Below, in pieces: positions 1 to 12,032 of a DNA stretch of 64,000 bases (the first letter of the stretch is position 1; every line of letters starts with the position of its first letter). Source of the stretch: Viscum album (lineage: Eukaryota; Streptophyta; Magnoliopsida; Santalales; Viscaceae); contig OY728165.1 of NCBI GenBank assembly GCA_963277665.1, positions 1,753,828,772 through 1,753,892,771 on the forward strand. Reading direction: 5' to 3'. Both the position numbers and the translations under genes were made by a program. The notes beneath the pieces were generated by a model. It did no database searches, was not told where the DNA came from, and worked only from the letters and a program-made list of their open reading frames with translations.

Positions 1-3000
1 CCTATCCAAACTATATTATAACAAAAATATCATATATATAATAATATTTAATTAAATTAATGTAAAATATCTCTTTAAAACCCTTCTATTATTCCTTTTA
101 TTCAAAAAAAATTAAAATATGGTTAGTGATGTGCTATTTTACCACCATCAGGACTAGGCATTTTCATTTTACATTACCTCCCATTATGTGGGTAATAAAT
201 CCATTATTGTTGGTAATTTATATTTTATTATAAATATTAAAAGTCATATATTATTATTTTACTAGTATATATACATAATATTAATTATTAAAACAATACT
301 AGTTTTTGATCATGGAAAATTCTAACAAATAAACTAATGAACATCATTATTTTTTTTCTCATGAATCATACTAATGTATATAAAAAATGATATATAATTT
401 CATTTTATCTTATTTAATTTAAATAATATATTATCATTTCAATTCTGGAGAATTAATCCTATATTTACATGAACTTATATATATGTATACAAGTGATGCA
501 ATATTGAAAACCCAGGACGAAAACTCTCCCGAACAACAAAAATGAATATTATAACTCATCATGTAGTCCATAAATGAATTTAATAAAATTATAATAAAAC
601 AAATTATAATGATTTTTAAATTAATTAAATAATATATTTTATCTAAAAAACAGGGGCGCTAAGATCTTTTGTCGAACACATTTTTATCTAAGGTAATGGA
701 TTCTCACTGAATATTCTTTTTTCAACAGGATTATTCTTTCTCTCTCATTACCCCAATGTAATTATTAATTATTTTATATAATTCTTATAAAATATTTTTA
801 TATATACCAAAACCATGCATCTATATCATTTCATGTTTCATTTATGAGACATACAAGTTGTATAAGGTTTATTTTTCTATTCACCATGATAAACATTACT
901 AAATTATGAGAAAATTCTTATTTCCTACCCATATTCAAGTACAATCCATAATCTGTTTTAAGTGACAAATATTTTTTCATAAATAACTATTTTGTTCATG
1001 AAAATATGAATTAGTAATTTTTTTTGTATAAAAACAAGTAATACTTTTTATATTTTAAACAGTCTTTAATATTTTTCCATAAACAACACTAAAGAGGCAC
1101 TATTATGATGTTTGATAAAAAAATTTTTACTCTTTGGACATCACATATGCCTCAAAAATAATTTAATTTACTTCCCTTTTATATTCTCGTATATAAATGT
1201 TTACAATATGATTTTAAGAAAATTAAAAAATATTTTACAAAAATGACTCTTCATTGAAATGTTTTAAAAAGTTTTTATTGTATTATTTTTACTTCTATAA
1301 GATAAATTCCTTGTTCACCATGTATTAATTTTTTGTGGGGTTTCCAATACCCTTTATAGATCATATCACGAGCCTTATTAATCTCATTTTATTCTATGAT
1401 TCTTTTAATTTTATTCCTTCATAGGGTTTATGATTTAAATGCTTCAATGTGGTATGGGACACTTTTGAATCATTAAAGAATATATTCCCCAAAAATTATT
1501 AATTGTCTCATTTAAATGTATCATCATTTATCTCAACATCATTTTTATAATATTATACACAATACTAATATTTTTATAAGTCATATATTCAGGAATTTAA
1601 TCTATGTTTGAAGAATGATATTTACTTGCAATGAAGAGTGGAACTCGCTATATCCATGCGATGTATCAAAAAGTCTCATGAGAGAAAACTTTTGGAAAAA
1701 AACCCTTTGTGTTTTTTTCCATGAATAATAATATTGGTTCTTATCGACAGACCTAAATCATCATGAAAGTATGATGAATCATGTTCTTATTACAAGACGC
1801 CAAAAAATAATAATTTTCATCATTCAGTATTCAATTATTATATTCCTTGAGTTTTTCATTATGATAAAAAATATTAGTTTATTTTCATTATTAGAATACT
1901 GATGGAATGTTTTTTATATTATTTTCCTTACTATAATATCTATACCTTATTTTTCTTTCCACATTTATTATCTTCCCTTATAACCTATATGGAGTGTTTG
2001 AGATCATCCGTTTATTTGGGTTTCATCCCCATTTTATGAATATGAAATATTTGAATACGTGATAGGAATAATTTTATTCTATTTATTATGTTCTATGATT
2101 AATTACCATTGTAATAAGAAAGCCATGTATGTATGTAATTCTTCAAGTATACTAAGCTGATCAATCCATGGTTATGTGATCACTTGTATCTATGGGATTA
2201 TAATAATATGAACACTATCTCTGGGTTTCTGGGGTTGGGGTTGCTATAGAAAGGTATTGAAAGAGGTCTATAATGACCCTATTGTCAAGAAAAACCATGA
2301 GAATCGTCATCCTTAAAAATTAATTTAACAGAACATTCACATCCACTCTGAGAGGAAGAAACTCATAACAAAATTGAAATTTCATCCCAGACCATTTCGA
2401 CCATCAGTGCTCAATCCATCACACTAGAAATAGATAGAACCTCCAACTAGAAAACCTGATAATGAATAATTTATTATATCCCTTAATCAAACCATTGATA
2501 CTTCTTCATGTAATTAGATTATATCTCATGTTAAATCTGTATAATCACAACAAAATGGTATGAATATTTTTCCATAGACTTGTCGTCCTTCTATATATTG
2601 AAAAACTCGGTGGCCTTAGACAACAAAAATGACTGTAGAAATGAATTATTAATAAAAAGAAACTTTATTTATTTCCAAACCAAACCCTCTATCATATTCT
2701 CTTTCACCATCATGTCCCACCATCTTCTGCTCAGTCCCTCTATCAAGAAGGTGCAACACTTCACCTTGATTTCATTAGGTGTCTCCTAGAAACAAAACAA
2801 ATGCTCTATTATGATTAACCATTAATCAGCATAATGAGGACCGTTTGATCACTTAAATACTACTATATTCTTATGAATAAATTCATAATAGTTATTCCAT
2901 GGATCATCCATTTCAGGTTCCACAGTTGGATCCAAAATAGAAGTTGTTGATTGGGCTTATCCCAAAGCATGGAAAATGCACACAATCACCTGAACCAAAC

Positions 3001-3780
3001 ATGGTTCCGCAAAGAAATTTTCTAATTAAAGGGATGTATAAGGATCCTCCTATATATGATTCACAATTCTTCTTAGAGGATTGATGATATACAACATCAA
3101 TATATAATAATGAATACATCTGACTAACATCAAACAAAGTGATGAGGGAAATTAATCCTAACAGATTAAGAATACAATATTTTGATTTCAATCTATCTAA
3201 ATAAAAATTAATGAAAATACTAGAACTAATCATGAAGTTATATTTCCCAAACCACCCCTGGTGACATAAGATTCATTTCAATGATAACTATAGTGATGCA
3301 GGCATAGCCTACATGGATATTAAATCATTTAAAATAAATATTTAGTACATTAGAAGACATACCTGATAACCATAATATTTTAGTGTATTTGGAAACACAG
3401 AAACTAAATATAATATCTTGTTGAATGATCACAAAAAACTCCCACAAAGATCCCCAACTTTAGTACTTCTACCTTTTACATTTCTTTATAACTTGGTATA
3501 ATTCAAACATAATATTAGGGTGAGTTTAGATTCTTAGTAAGGTTACAAAAAAGAAATGTTTATGTATAACATAAAAAAAGTGTTTTGAACTAGAGAATGA
3601 CATTTGAAGATCATACCCTATATATTAGTTATCATAATACATATTATAATTTCATAAGACATTGATTATAAGATAATTAAAAGAACAATTCATGAAAGCA
3701 TAACATAGGAATTAGAAATGGAATTTTATCCCTCAATGTATTTATAATATTGTTAACATTTACAAGTTGAAATAAGTCCA
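1..3780. other. Unassigned AT-rich intergenic DNA
   Basis: I see no supportable gene here. Short open frames such as 2580-2789 (+) and 2913-3233 (-) have no recognisable domain, and their composition is no different from the surrounding AT-rich sequence. Around 1300-1650 a few short stretches resemble the R/U5 repeats of element D (for example a 'catagggtttatgattt'-like phrase at about 1420), which suggests a very old LTR fragment. The match is too weak to annotate. No PBS, PPT or LTR pair is visible. Confidence 0.5.
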
Positions 3781-3782
3781 CA

Positions 3783-4180
3783 CATTAAATTAAGGACATG
3801 AAATTAGGATCCTGTGTCAAAATATGGACATGAATCCATGTCCACTCATAACATTGTGAATGTGTAGTTAGGTTCACACATAACCATATGGACATGAAAC
3901 CAAATCCTTGTATAACATTTTGAATATCTAATCAGGATCATGCATAACATTGTGAACATGTAATCAGGGTCACCCATAATCATATGGACATGAAACATGG
4001 CCATGCACTATATTTTTAACATGTAAAATGGTTCACCCATAACATTTTGAACATGTAATTAGGTCCATGAATAAACTTGTAGACAAGCGTCTGTATATAT
4101 GAATAACACATTGAACATGTAATCAGGTTCACACATAATATTGTGAACATGAATTAGGGGTCATCCATAACATATATATT
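3783..4180. repeat. 32-bp minisatellite, about 12 degenerate units
   Basis: A phrase of the type 'cataacattgtgaacatg' recurs with 32-bp spacing. Anchors fall at 3783, 3815, 3847, 3879, 3911, 3943, 3975, ~4007, 4038, ~4070, 4101, 4134 and 4166. A subset of units carries 'catatggacatgaaac', 97 bp apart at 3884 and 3981, hinting at a three-unit higher order. The array stops about 80 bp before the target-site duplication of element A. It is a head-to-tail array without unique spacers, so it is not a CRISPR. Confidence 0.85.
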
Positions 4181-4263
4181 CACGAGACCTCCATCGACAC
4201 CAAATTCATTAGAGGGAGATATAGTTACCACCTATCTCATAATAGATTTATTCATAATTGTTA

Positions 4264-4268
4264 CACAA
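4264..4268. repeat. Target-site duplication (left) of element A
   Basis: CACAA lies immediately before the 5' LTR and is repeated exactly at 15167-15171 after the 3' LTR. Five base pairs is the usual duplication length for Ty3 integrases. The LTR begins TTTAAAGGCC here, against TGTAAAGACC in the 3' LTR, so the terminal TG has mutated to TT. Confidence 0.9.
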
Positions 4269-5229
4269 TTTAAAGGCCGGGAAATTTCAAGGAAATTTTT
4301 GTTACTTTGGAATTTTACAAGTTTGTGGCTTCTAACAGCACTTGATTCCAAGGCCCAGTATGCCCGAAATCAATTTCTGAAGATTAGCTCAGTTACATTT
4401 AGAAAATGAATGAGAGGGTTTTTCTATCATTTGAACCGGTGCTCGGAATTGAAATCTGAGGGCACCGATGAACTCACAACGCCAGTAATTGCTTAAGGAG
4501 ACCATTGCCATAGTAGTGTTTTAAGCGGGATGTGAATTAATATTTGAGGAATTAGATTAAAATAAATAAAAATGATGGGGAAAAATTTTATTTTAAAGGA
4601 TGGTGGTTATTTCCTCCCAAGGGGAGTTAGAGATTGGCTCCCACACCCACATAACCTCCCATGAGTGGATATTTGTGGGGTGGGGCCCACATGTGACATA
4701 AACCCTTCAATTTCCCATAACTCTCATAAACCCATATTACACTCCCTTGTTTAATGTTGACAACTCTCCGAATATTTCTGAGATCTCTTCACCTTATCCT
4801 CTTCCATTAATTCATGATAAAACCTTAATTAATAAATTGAATCCTCCAATTTATTAATTAAGTTTTTTAATGATTGAATTTTAAATGGATTGTGTTAACA
4901 AAATAATAGGAGTAGAAAGTTTTTTTATTATGGGAGGATCTTCGTTGTGTGGAAAGAACTTTGGGGAGAACTCTGGTGTTTTTTAAGAACACAGACCCTT
5001 CGACAAAGAATGTCGGTTCCATGAAGAAAGACAACACGCCTTAATTTTTCTTCTCCGCGACAAGTGAGGAGATGATTCTTCCTCCTCGGATACACTCCGA
5101 CGTCGTCTATGAATCCTCTCCCTAGGACGCCATCTTTTGTGACGCCCGACGTGCGAAGTCAATTATCGAAGTAGGGGATTATGTTCAATTTTAATGGATT
5201 AAAATTGTGCCTCATTCCTTTTTGTATAA

Positions 5230-5960
5230 CTTTTATTGTCTCATCCTATTTCTGTAGCTTAACACGGAGGGCGTGGGCAAAACGAACACGGCCCGATGAC
5301 CTTCCATTTGATCTTGTTTATTTTTGGAATCGGTGACTGGAGGTGGAACACGGAAGACGCTGGAGGTGTAAGGGCCATCGTTGCACACACAAAGAAAAGC
5401 CACAGCCAAGCCGGTCATGGCGTAGGAAGCACAGTGCCGTCACACCATGCTGGAGACATGGAGCCACAACTAGTGTATGTCGCGGCATTGGAATCTGAAA
5501 TTGTCGCACCGAATGTGCGGAAGGAACCGCTCCCCGCTTCACGGGCTGCTTCGGCGGAAGAACCGGCCGCCCTGTCGGCCGGTCCGGCGGAGCAAAATCG
5601 CGACGCTGGGAGGGCGCTGCGCTAGATGATCTGTGGCCCGCCCGTGCAGGCTGCTTGGGACAGAAGACCTGTTGTCTCTAGCCGACCGGTTAGGGAGAGC
5701 GGCGCTGCCGGTTCCGGCAGCTTGGGGGCCGCGCCACCCTTCCCCCTCGGACCGCTCAGCCAGCTGGTCGATCCCACCGGGCCACACCACATTGGGCAGG
5801 GACGCACCCTCATTGGTCAAGGCCATGCCCCTCAGGGCAGGCTGTGGGAATCTTTGTGCTGGTCCGACACCTCTACCAGGTCGGACCCACCAAAACTGGG
5901 TGACCAGACCCGCCAGCTCACTGGGCTTAAAGGGGTTGGGCCTGTTATTCACATAAAAGT
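5230..5960. other. GC- and CpG-rich block in the 5' LTR of A
   Basis: This roughly 730-bp stretch is rich in G, C and CpG, in sharp contrast to the AT-rich window. A homologous block lies in the 3' LTR at about 13060-13770. Overlapping open frames on both strands follow from the low stop-codon density of GC-rich DNA. It may be a regulatory or transcribed leader part of the LTR. No function is shown by sequence alone. Confidence 0.7.
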
Positions 5961-6336
5961 GAATAACTTAATGACCGTGTGTCCAAAAGGTTCACCATCG
6001 GGGGAACTAGGATCATTTAGATGAGGTGGTCCTTTTGTGATATTCTAAGTGAGTTTTAGACAACATGGGTAAATGGACGGGTTTGGAACGAGCATATTTC
6101 CTACTAGGCCCCTAGAACGGAAAAGCCAATATCTCTCAGACCAGGCGTCCGTTTTACACACCATCTGTCTTGTTGAGTTACTTTTGATGATACAAAACAT
6201 CAGGATACATAAACTCTAGACTTCATGAATGTTTACGTATCGACACCCTTTACTCGAAGATCGTACCCTCCAGGAATCGAGCACGTTGTGTGCGGGAGCC
6301 CTGGAGCTGGATGCGACTGCAATGACTACCATGCTG

Positions 6337-6570
6337 GGATCCTCCGTGGGTTCGACGACGATTATGACTGTAATTGTATCCTATGTGGGTTTGGCAGCGA
6401 GGAAGACAATACTTGGATCCTCCATGGGTTTTTCGCCGATGACGACTGTACATGGATCCTACGTGGGTTCGACAACGATGGCTAATGTACTTGGATCCTA
6501 CGTGGGTTCCGCAGCGATGACTTCTGTACTTGGATCCAACATGGGTTTGGCAAAGGAGATGATTCTGAGG
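6337..6570. repeat. Six 39-bp tandem units in the 5' LTR of A
   Basis: Units begin with GGATCC or a variant at 6337, 6376, 6415, 6454, 6493 and 6532, an exact 39-bp period. The general unit is GGATCC-TACGTGGGTTCGAC followed by a GCGATGAC-type segment and a TGTACTT end. The same six units, at the same spacing, occur in the 3' LTR at 14151-14384. Because 39 is divisible by three, one frame stays open and reads repeated G-S-Y-V-G-S-type peptides. I see no sign that this is translated. Confidence 0.93.
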
Positions 6571-7234
6571 CTACATCTAATAATCTCCACCCCTCTTCGT
6601 GAGTAGTATATCTATGTGAGACGAGTCTATTTTTTTAGTCATTATCACTGATGTGATTGACTTCTTTCCTATGTGGACTGGATTGTGCTTGTCCTTGAGA
6701 GTTGGAGCCGAACAGAGATTGAGGACTTAGGTATATGTATGGTAATATACCTAAGTGGGGTTGGTTGATTTTTAGGAATTGTTTCTTTCCTTTTTGGTTT
6801 ATCCTTTTTGGATTTTGGGAGTCCTTAGGGGGTCTTGGGGTCCCTACTGTGTATTGTTATACTCACCCATGGATGGGAAATGGCCGCACTTAGTTGTCAG
6901 GGTTGTAGATGATGTCCAACACAGATCGTGGTTGAGGCTTGGGGAGCTGGACGGTATCTAGAGGTGTACCACTAGGTGGGATGTACACAGAGCAGATGGA
7001 TGGACCTGAGGTACTGATGAGACTATCTGTATCCTTCCCCCATCAGGTGGGATTTCTGGAGGACGACTCGGTGGTGGTTTCATTACTTTACAACTATTGT
7101 ACTTTCTTTCCCAGTTGTACTGTACTTTCAGTTGTGTTTTTATACTGGCTCATTTACTTTCCAGCACTTACTTTTGTACTCAGTTCTACTTAGTGCTTAC
7201 TTCACTTGGGTACTATGTTGTGTTTGATTACTTT

Positions 7235-7242
7235 TATAAAGG
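7235..7242 (+). promoter_or_regulatory. Candidate TATA box of element A 5' LTR
   Basis: TATAAAGG is conserved in the same context in the 3' LTR (15045-15052) and lies about 120 bp before the LTR end. If used, it would leave a short R-U5. A TATAAAC-like match further upstream (about 4710) is an alternative, since elements C and D have their TATA boxes well inside the LTR. Choosing between them needs transcript ends. Confidence 0.35.
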
Positions 7243-7359
7243 CAATTATTACCCTTTTACTAGGATTTACGACTTTGGTGCTAGTCTCCATCCCCTGGCC
7301 TATGGAAGGCGGGCTTGGGGTAGTCACAGCATGAGCCATAAGGACGGGTCGTGATAAAT

Positions 7360-7371
7360 TGGTATCAGAGG
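7360..7371 (+). other. Primer-binding site of element A (initiator-Met tRNA)
   Basis: TGGTATCAGAGG starts four bases after the LTR end. It matches the complement of the plant initiator-Met tRNA 3' end at 11 of 12 positions. This sets the direction of the element and the 5' LTR boundary. Confidence 0.9.
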
Positions 7372-7640
7372 AATTGGTTCTACTATAGAACTTAGAACAA
7401 TAATAATTTCTTCACTATAAAGCAATAGTGTTAAGAGTATTGAGTGTGGTTTTCAGTCCCAAGAGTCTACTGTTGGTGCAGCGGCCGACGTATCCATACA
7501 CCAGGACCCTGACATCTTATTTCTGACTTAGTGCTCGAAAACCCTGATTACATTTGAGTTTCAAAAGTTTTCTTTGTGATTACTTTGTGTCAGCACACTA
7601 CGAATACAGTTTGACAGTGGGACACTTCTTTCTTTTCAGG

Positions 7641-10600
7641 ATGGCCCCACCAAGGCATCCATCCAGGGTTCCTAGTTACATGCGAGATGGAAGCCCACGG
7701 AGCGACGAGGCCTTGGTGCAAGGCCTTATTATTGAGGAGGCACCAACGGTATCACTACCCAATGAGCCACTGATGCCACCAGCCCCAGCAGTAGAGAGTG
7801 AACATCGACTGAGTGTGTTGCATGAGTTTCAGCGACAGAGGCCACCCAGGTTCCACGGAGAGATGGGCCCTCAAGCAGCTGAGGATTGGTTGGAGGTTAA
7901 TGTCAGAGTCGTCATATTTTTAGGGACACCAACAGACCTTATGGTCATCCTTGCCTTGAGTCTCCTGCACGCAGCAGCAGGTAGATGGTGGAGCCTGATG
8001 CTCCGAGTGCACGACGATGAGTCTCTACTTTGGACAGACCTCGAGAGTCTCTTCCACTCGGAGTTTGTTCTAGCCACTCTCCATGTGGTGCACATCTAGG
8101 AGTTACTTTATCTACGGTAGGGTAGTATGACAGTAGAACAGTACTTGGATAGATTTACCAACCTCTCGCGCTACTCCATTAACATTGTACGAGACCCATT
8201 CTTCCGGTCCCGGACCTTTGAGCAGGGACTCAGGCATTAGATAAGGACATCGATGATCTCCCTCAGCATTCCGACGCAGGTAGGAGTACTAGAGCAAGAC
8301 CTTGTTTAGGAGAGATTTTTTGCTGATCTGACACTATCACTGAGACCCACCACAGGGTGACACATCAAGGAGTCTTCTGGTGCCGACAGTAGACAGATGT
8401 CGTAGAGGTCCAAGAGGACCAGGACCTCAGGTGGGAGACCTTAGGATTCTAGTTCAGATGTGTGGGGAACACGAAGAAGAGCCATCCATATGAGTGGAAT
8501 GCAATGCTATGCATGTGGAGGGTAGTGCCACATGGCACATGACTTCCCAAACCGCCATGCAGATGATCCGGCAGAGAGAGGCAGGCTCATCTCCAGGCAG
8601 TAGAGACCTATGACCACGGCGCACCTGAGATGATTCAAGGTAATATCTGTGTCTACTGAACCTTTTCTTCAGTTCTTATAGAAGCATGAGCTAGTCATTC
8701 TTTTATTGATGCTTCCCTTGTTCGGAGCTCAGATATTCCGATGGAGCCATTGGCTCGATCTTTACAGCTATAGAATCCTACGAGAGTAGACTCGACGATT
8801 ACACACTGGTGCCAGAAGTGTAAGCTTACTCTAGGAGGTGAGAGTTTCGGCTGGGATCTTGTTGTAGCTGTGTCGAGGCCTTACGACGTCATATTTTTTA
8901 TGGATTGGTTGTCTATAGTCCATGCTCAAATCAACTGTATTTGGATCAAGGTGCAGTGTTTCCACACAGATGGGAGCAGGTTCACCTTTTCTTGTGAGAA
9001 GGGATCCTTTGCAGCATAGGATGGACTTACGCAGAGGAGAGGGCATCCAATCACACATCAGTTGTCCAGTCTCATCCTAGGAGAGGTTGATGTGAGGAGT
9101 CCGAGTTTTCTTGTTGTGGTGGACTAGTATGAAAATGTTTTTTCTGAAGACGTTCCAGTACTACCTCCTCCAGAGAGGTATATTTTTACATTGACTTGTA
9201 CCTCGGGACAACACTAATATCTACCCCAGCATATTGGATGTCTCCCTCCGAGCTTTGTGAGATGCGGGTACAGCTGGAGGACTTGCAAGAAAAGGGATTC
9301 ATCTGACCCAGTGTTTCACCCTGGGCATCTTCGATTTTATTATCCAAGAAGGTGTATGGGAGAATACGACTATTTGTTGACTACCATCACCTGAATCAGG
9401 TGACCATGAAAAACATGTATCCACTTCTAATAATTGATGACCTCATTGATCATCTCAATGGAGCACGATGGTTCTCGAAGATAAACATCATGTCGGGCTA
9501 TCATAAGCTCAGAGTTTGAGAGGAGGATGTGCAGAAGACATCATTCAGGTGTTGGTATGGCCACTACGAGTTCTTGGTTATCTCGTTCAGCATAATAAAC
9601 GGACCAACAGTGTTCATGAGTCTCATGAACATGATCGTTCAGCCTTACCTCGATCGTTGTGTCATAGTCTTCATCGATGACATACTGATTTACTCGATTA
9701 CTGAGGTGGAGGACGCCTACCACTTGCGGGTTGTACTGGACACACTCTGAGAGCACCCTCTTTATGGTAATCTCTTGAAGTGAAAGTTATAGATTCGAGA
9801 GGTTCACTTATGAGGGGAATTTTATCTCAGATGCGGGAGTTGATGTGGATCTTGTGAAGATCGAGGCAGTAATTTCTTGTAAGCCACCCAGGGGCATGAT
9901 AGATGTGTGGAGTTTCCTAGGTCTGGCTGGGTACTATCGGGGATTTGTGCCAAAATTCTACAGAGTTTTAGCACCATATTCAGCTTTGAAGAAGATTGGG
10001 AAACCCATTGTGTGTTCAGATAGATGCCAGTAGAGATTCCAAGAGATGAGACAAAGATTGACCAGTGCGCCCATCCTGAGGCCACTAGAGGATGGTATTG
10101 CTTACGTAGTTTACTGCGAAGCATAATAGACTAGACTCAGGTGTGTCCTGATGTAGGAGTGGGTAGTGATCACCTATGGTTCACGACAGTTGAGGCAACA
10201 CGAGAAGAACTACGCTACCCATGACCTGGAGTTAATAGTAGTGGTCTTCGCCTTGAAGATGTGGCAGCACTATCTGGTGGGTGAGCACTATATAGTCTAC
10301 TCTGACCACCAATGTATCATGTATATTTTCTCACAGAAAAACCTGATCCTGAGACAGCGGTGATGGATCGAGTTTCTACAGGTCTATGGCTTTGAGATAG
10401 TCTATACTCCTGGGAAGGGGAATGTAGTAGTTGATTCTCTCAGTAAGAGATTGGGAATTCAGCTACTTGGAGAGGCGACGGAGCAGTTAGTCACTTTGCA
10501 TATATCCTTCATGGATAGAGATGGGGAAGCTCTTCTACAGTCCCTCACAGTTACTCCTCCAATACTTCAGCGGGTCAGTGAAGAACATGGTGGGGACATT

Positions 10601-11985
10601 GACTGTGAAATGTGAAATGATCAGATTTCTACAAGGCAAGCGCCTGATAGATTTTTTAAAGGAGGAGAGCACGCCATCCTATTACAGGGAAGTACCATGG
10701 TACCCGTTCCATTGAAGGAGGAAGTGATGAGGGAGTTTCACACTTCCCCTTTAGCAGTACATCCTGGAGTGAAGAAGATGTACTAGGACCTCAGATGACA
10801 ACACTAGTGGCCGGTTATGAAGAAGGATATAGAGGAGTTCGTTTCACAATGCCTCACTTTCCAACAAGTGAAGGCAGAGTACTGGGAACTAGTAGGCTTG
10901 GTACAACCCTTAGTGGTTCCGATGTGGAAGTGGGATGGGATATCCATGGATTTCGTGATGGGGATTCCACATACTTCCTCGGGAAATGACTCTATCTGGG
11001 TGATCGTCGACCGACTTACCCAGTCAGCCCACTTCTTCCGATCAGAGAGCGGGGCTCAGTAGAGAGCTTGGGATGCCTCTACGTTCATGAGATCGTACGA
11101 CTTCATGGGTTTCCATCGTCTATCGTCTCTGATCGAGATGCTCTCATTACTTCCCAGCTTTGGAAGTGGTTAAAGGAGGCATTTGGGATGCAGCTACGCC
11201 TGAGCACCACCTTTCAACCTCAGACAGATGGCCAGATGGAGAGGACCATTCAGACTCTCAAGGACATGCTCTCTGCTTGTGTCCTTGACTTTGGTCGCAG
11301 CTGGGAGGATCACCTACCTTTGGTGGAGTTTGCGTACAACAACATATACCACTCCACCGTCGGGATGGCACCATACATGGCACTGTACAACCGACCTTGA
11401 AGATCACCTCGGTGCTGGATTGACCCTGGGTAGTCAACACTTGTAGGACCAGAGATGGTTCAGGCTACGGCGAAGAAGGTGCAGATCATCCAGGAGCGAA
11501 TGACGACTACACAGAGCAGACAAAAGTCATATGTTTATAGGACATGGAGACCACTGGAGTTCAAGGATGGTGATCACGTTTTCTTACATGTCTCATCTCA
11601 ACGTGGATTACAGTGATTCGGTCGAGGTGGAATGTTATCTCTGCGCTTCATCGGGCCTTTCTAGGTCCTCATCAGAGTAGGTGAGGTGTCTTACCGCCTG
11701 GCCCTTCCACCACAGTTGCACTGGGTGCATGATGTCTTCCACATATCTCAGCTGAGGAGATACGTGCACAACCCCACCCACATAATTTATTATGGGGAGC
11801 TGGAAATCGATGATGGGGTTACATTCATGGAGGTCCCAGTGGAGATCGAGGATCGCCAGGAGTGGGTCCTACGTAGATGGTTGATTTCTATGGTGTGCAT
11901 TTGTTGGAAGCACGGGAACCTCTAGGAGAGCGTATGGGAGCGGGAGGCTTAGATACATCCTCAGTACCCTCATTTGTTTCCCTAG
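7641..11985 (+). pseudogene. gag-pol of element A (decayed chromovirus polyprotein)
   Basis: The polyprotein would form the particle and carry PR, RT, RNase H and integrase. Gag starts at the Met at 7641 (M-A-P-P-R-H) and contains P-P-R-F-H-G and M-T-V-E-Q-Y-L. A CCHC knuckle lies at 8505-8546 with its last Cys changed to Phe and a TAG inside. M-D-W-L-S near 8900 is from the protease end. RT spans about 9230-9780 with the active-site F-I-D-D at 9670-9681. RNase H lies around 10050-10380 (T-H-D-L-E-L, S-D-H). Integrase spans about 10780-11470, with S-M-D-F, V-S-D-R-D and M-E-R-T-I in two frames shifted near 11062-11068. A chromodomain (E-D-R-Q-E-W-V-L-R) ends at the stop 11983-11985. There are many in-frame stops, mostly TAG or TGA replacing CAG, TGG or CGA, and at least three frame changes. 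It is certainly non-functional. Confidence 0.92.
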
Positions 11986-12018
11986 TTAATGTTATAACTT
12001 TATAGGATTGTAAAGCCT

Positions 12019-12032
12019 TGAGGTGGGAGTAA
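12019..12032 (+). other. Polypurine tract of element A
   Basis: The tract TTGAGGTGGGAGTAA directly precedes the TGTAAAGACC start of the 3' LTR. It would prime plus-strand DNA synthesis. The run is broken by one T, as in many decayed chromoviruses. Confidence 0.85.

Larger units (their letters stand above)
4269..7356 (+). repeat. 5' LTR of element A
   Basis: This 3.09-kb LTR pairs with 12033-15166. Both copies contain, in the same order, a region with TATA-like and CCCACACCCACA phrases, a GC-rich CpG-containing block (about 5230-5960), six 39-bp tandem units (6337-6570), a TATA-like box near the end (7235) and the end GGGTCGTGATA, against GGTCATGACA in the 3' copy. Several open frames inside (for example 5626-6024 and 6229-6606) are by-products of the GC-rich block and of a repeat length divisible by three. 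They show no protein domain. Confidence 0.92.

Noticed and set aside
2913..3233. 106-codon open frame on the minus strand
   Set aside because: It has no recognisable motif, it lies in AT-rich DNA where chance frames of this size occur, and no neighbouring exon or promoter supports it.
3783..4180. 32-bp repeats as a possible CRISPR array
   Set aside because: There are no spacers. The period equals the repeat length, so it is a minisatellite.
6337..6570. 39-bp direct repeats as a possible CRISPR array
   Set aside because: Units are head-to-tail without unique spacers, and the setting is a plant LTR.
5296..6606. Several overlapping open frames on both strands in the LTR of A (similarly 13084-13723 and 14049-14348)
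   Set aside because: They coincide with the GC-rich block and the 39-bp repeats, show no domain, and their frames are not shared consistently between the two LTRs. Composition and repeat length explain them.
7360..7371. Initiator-Met tRNA complement as a tRNA gene
   Set aside because: Only the primer-binding 12-mer is present. No cloverleaf can be built around it.
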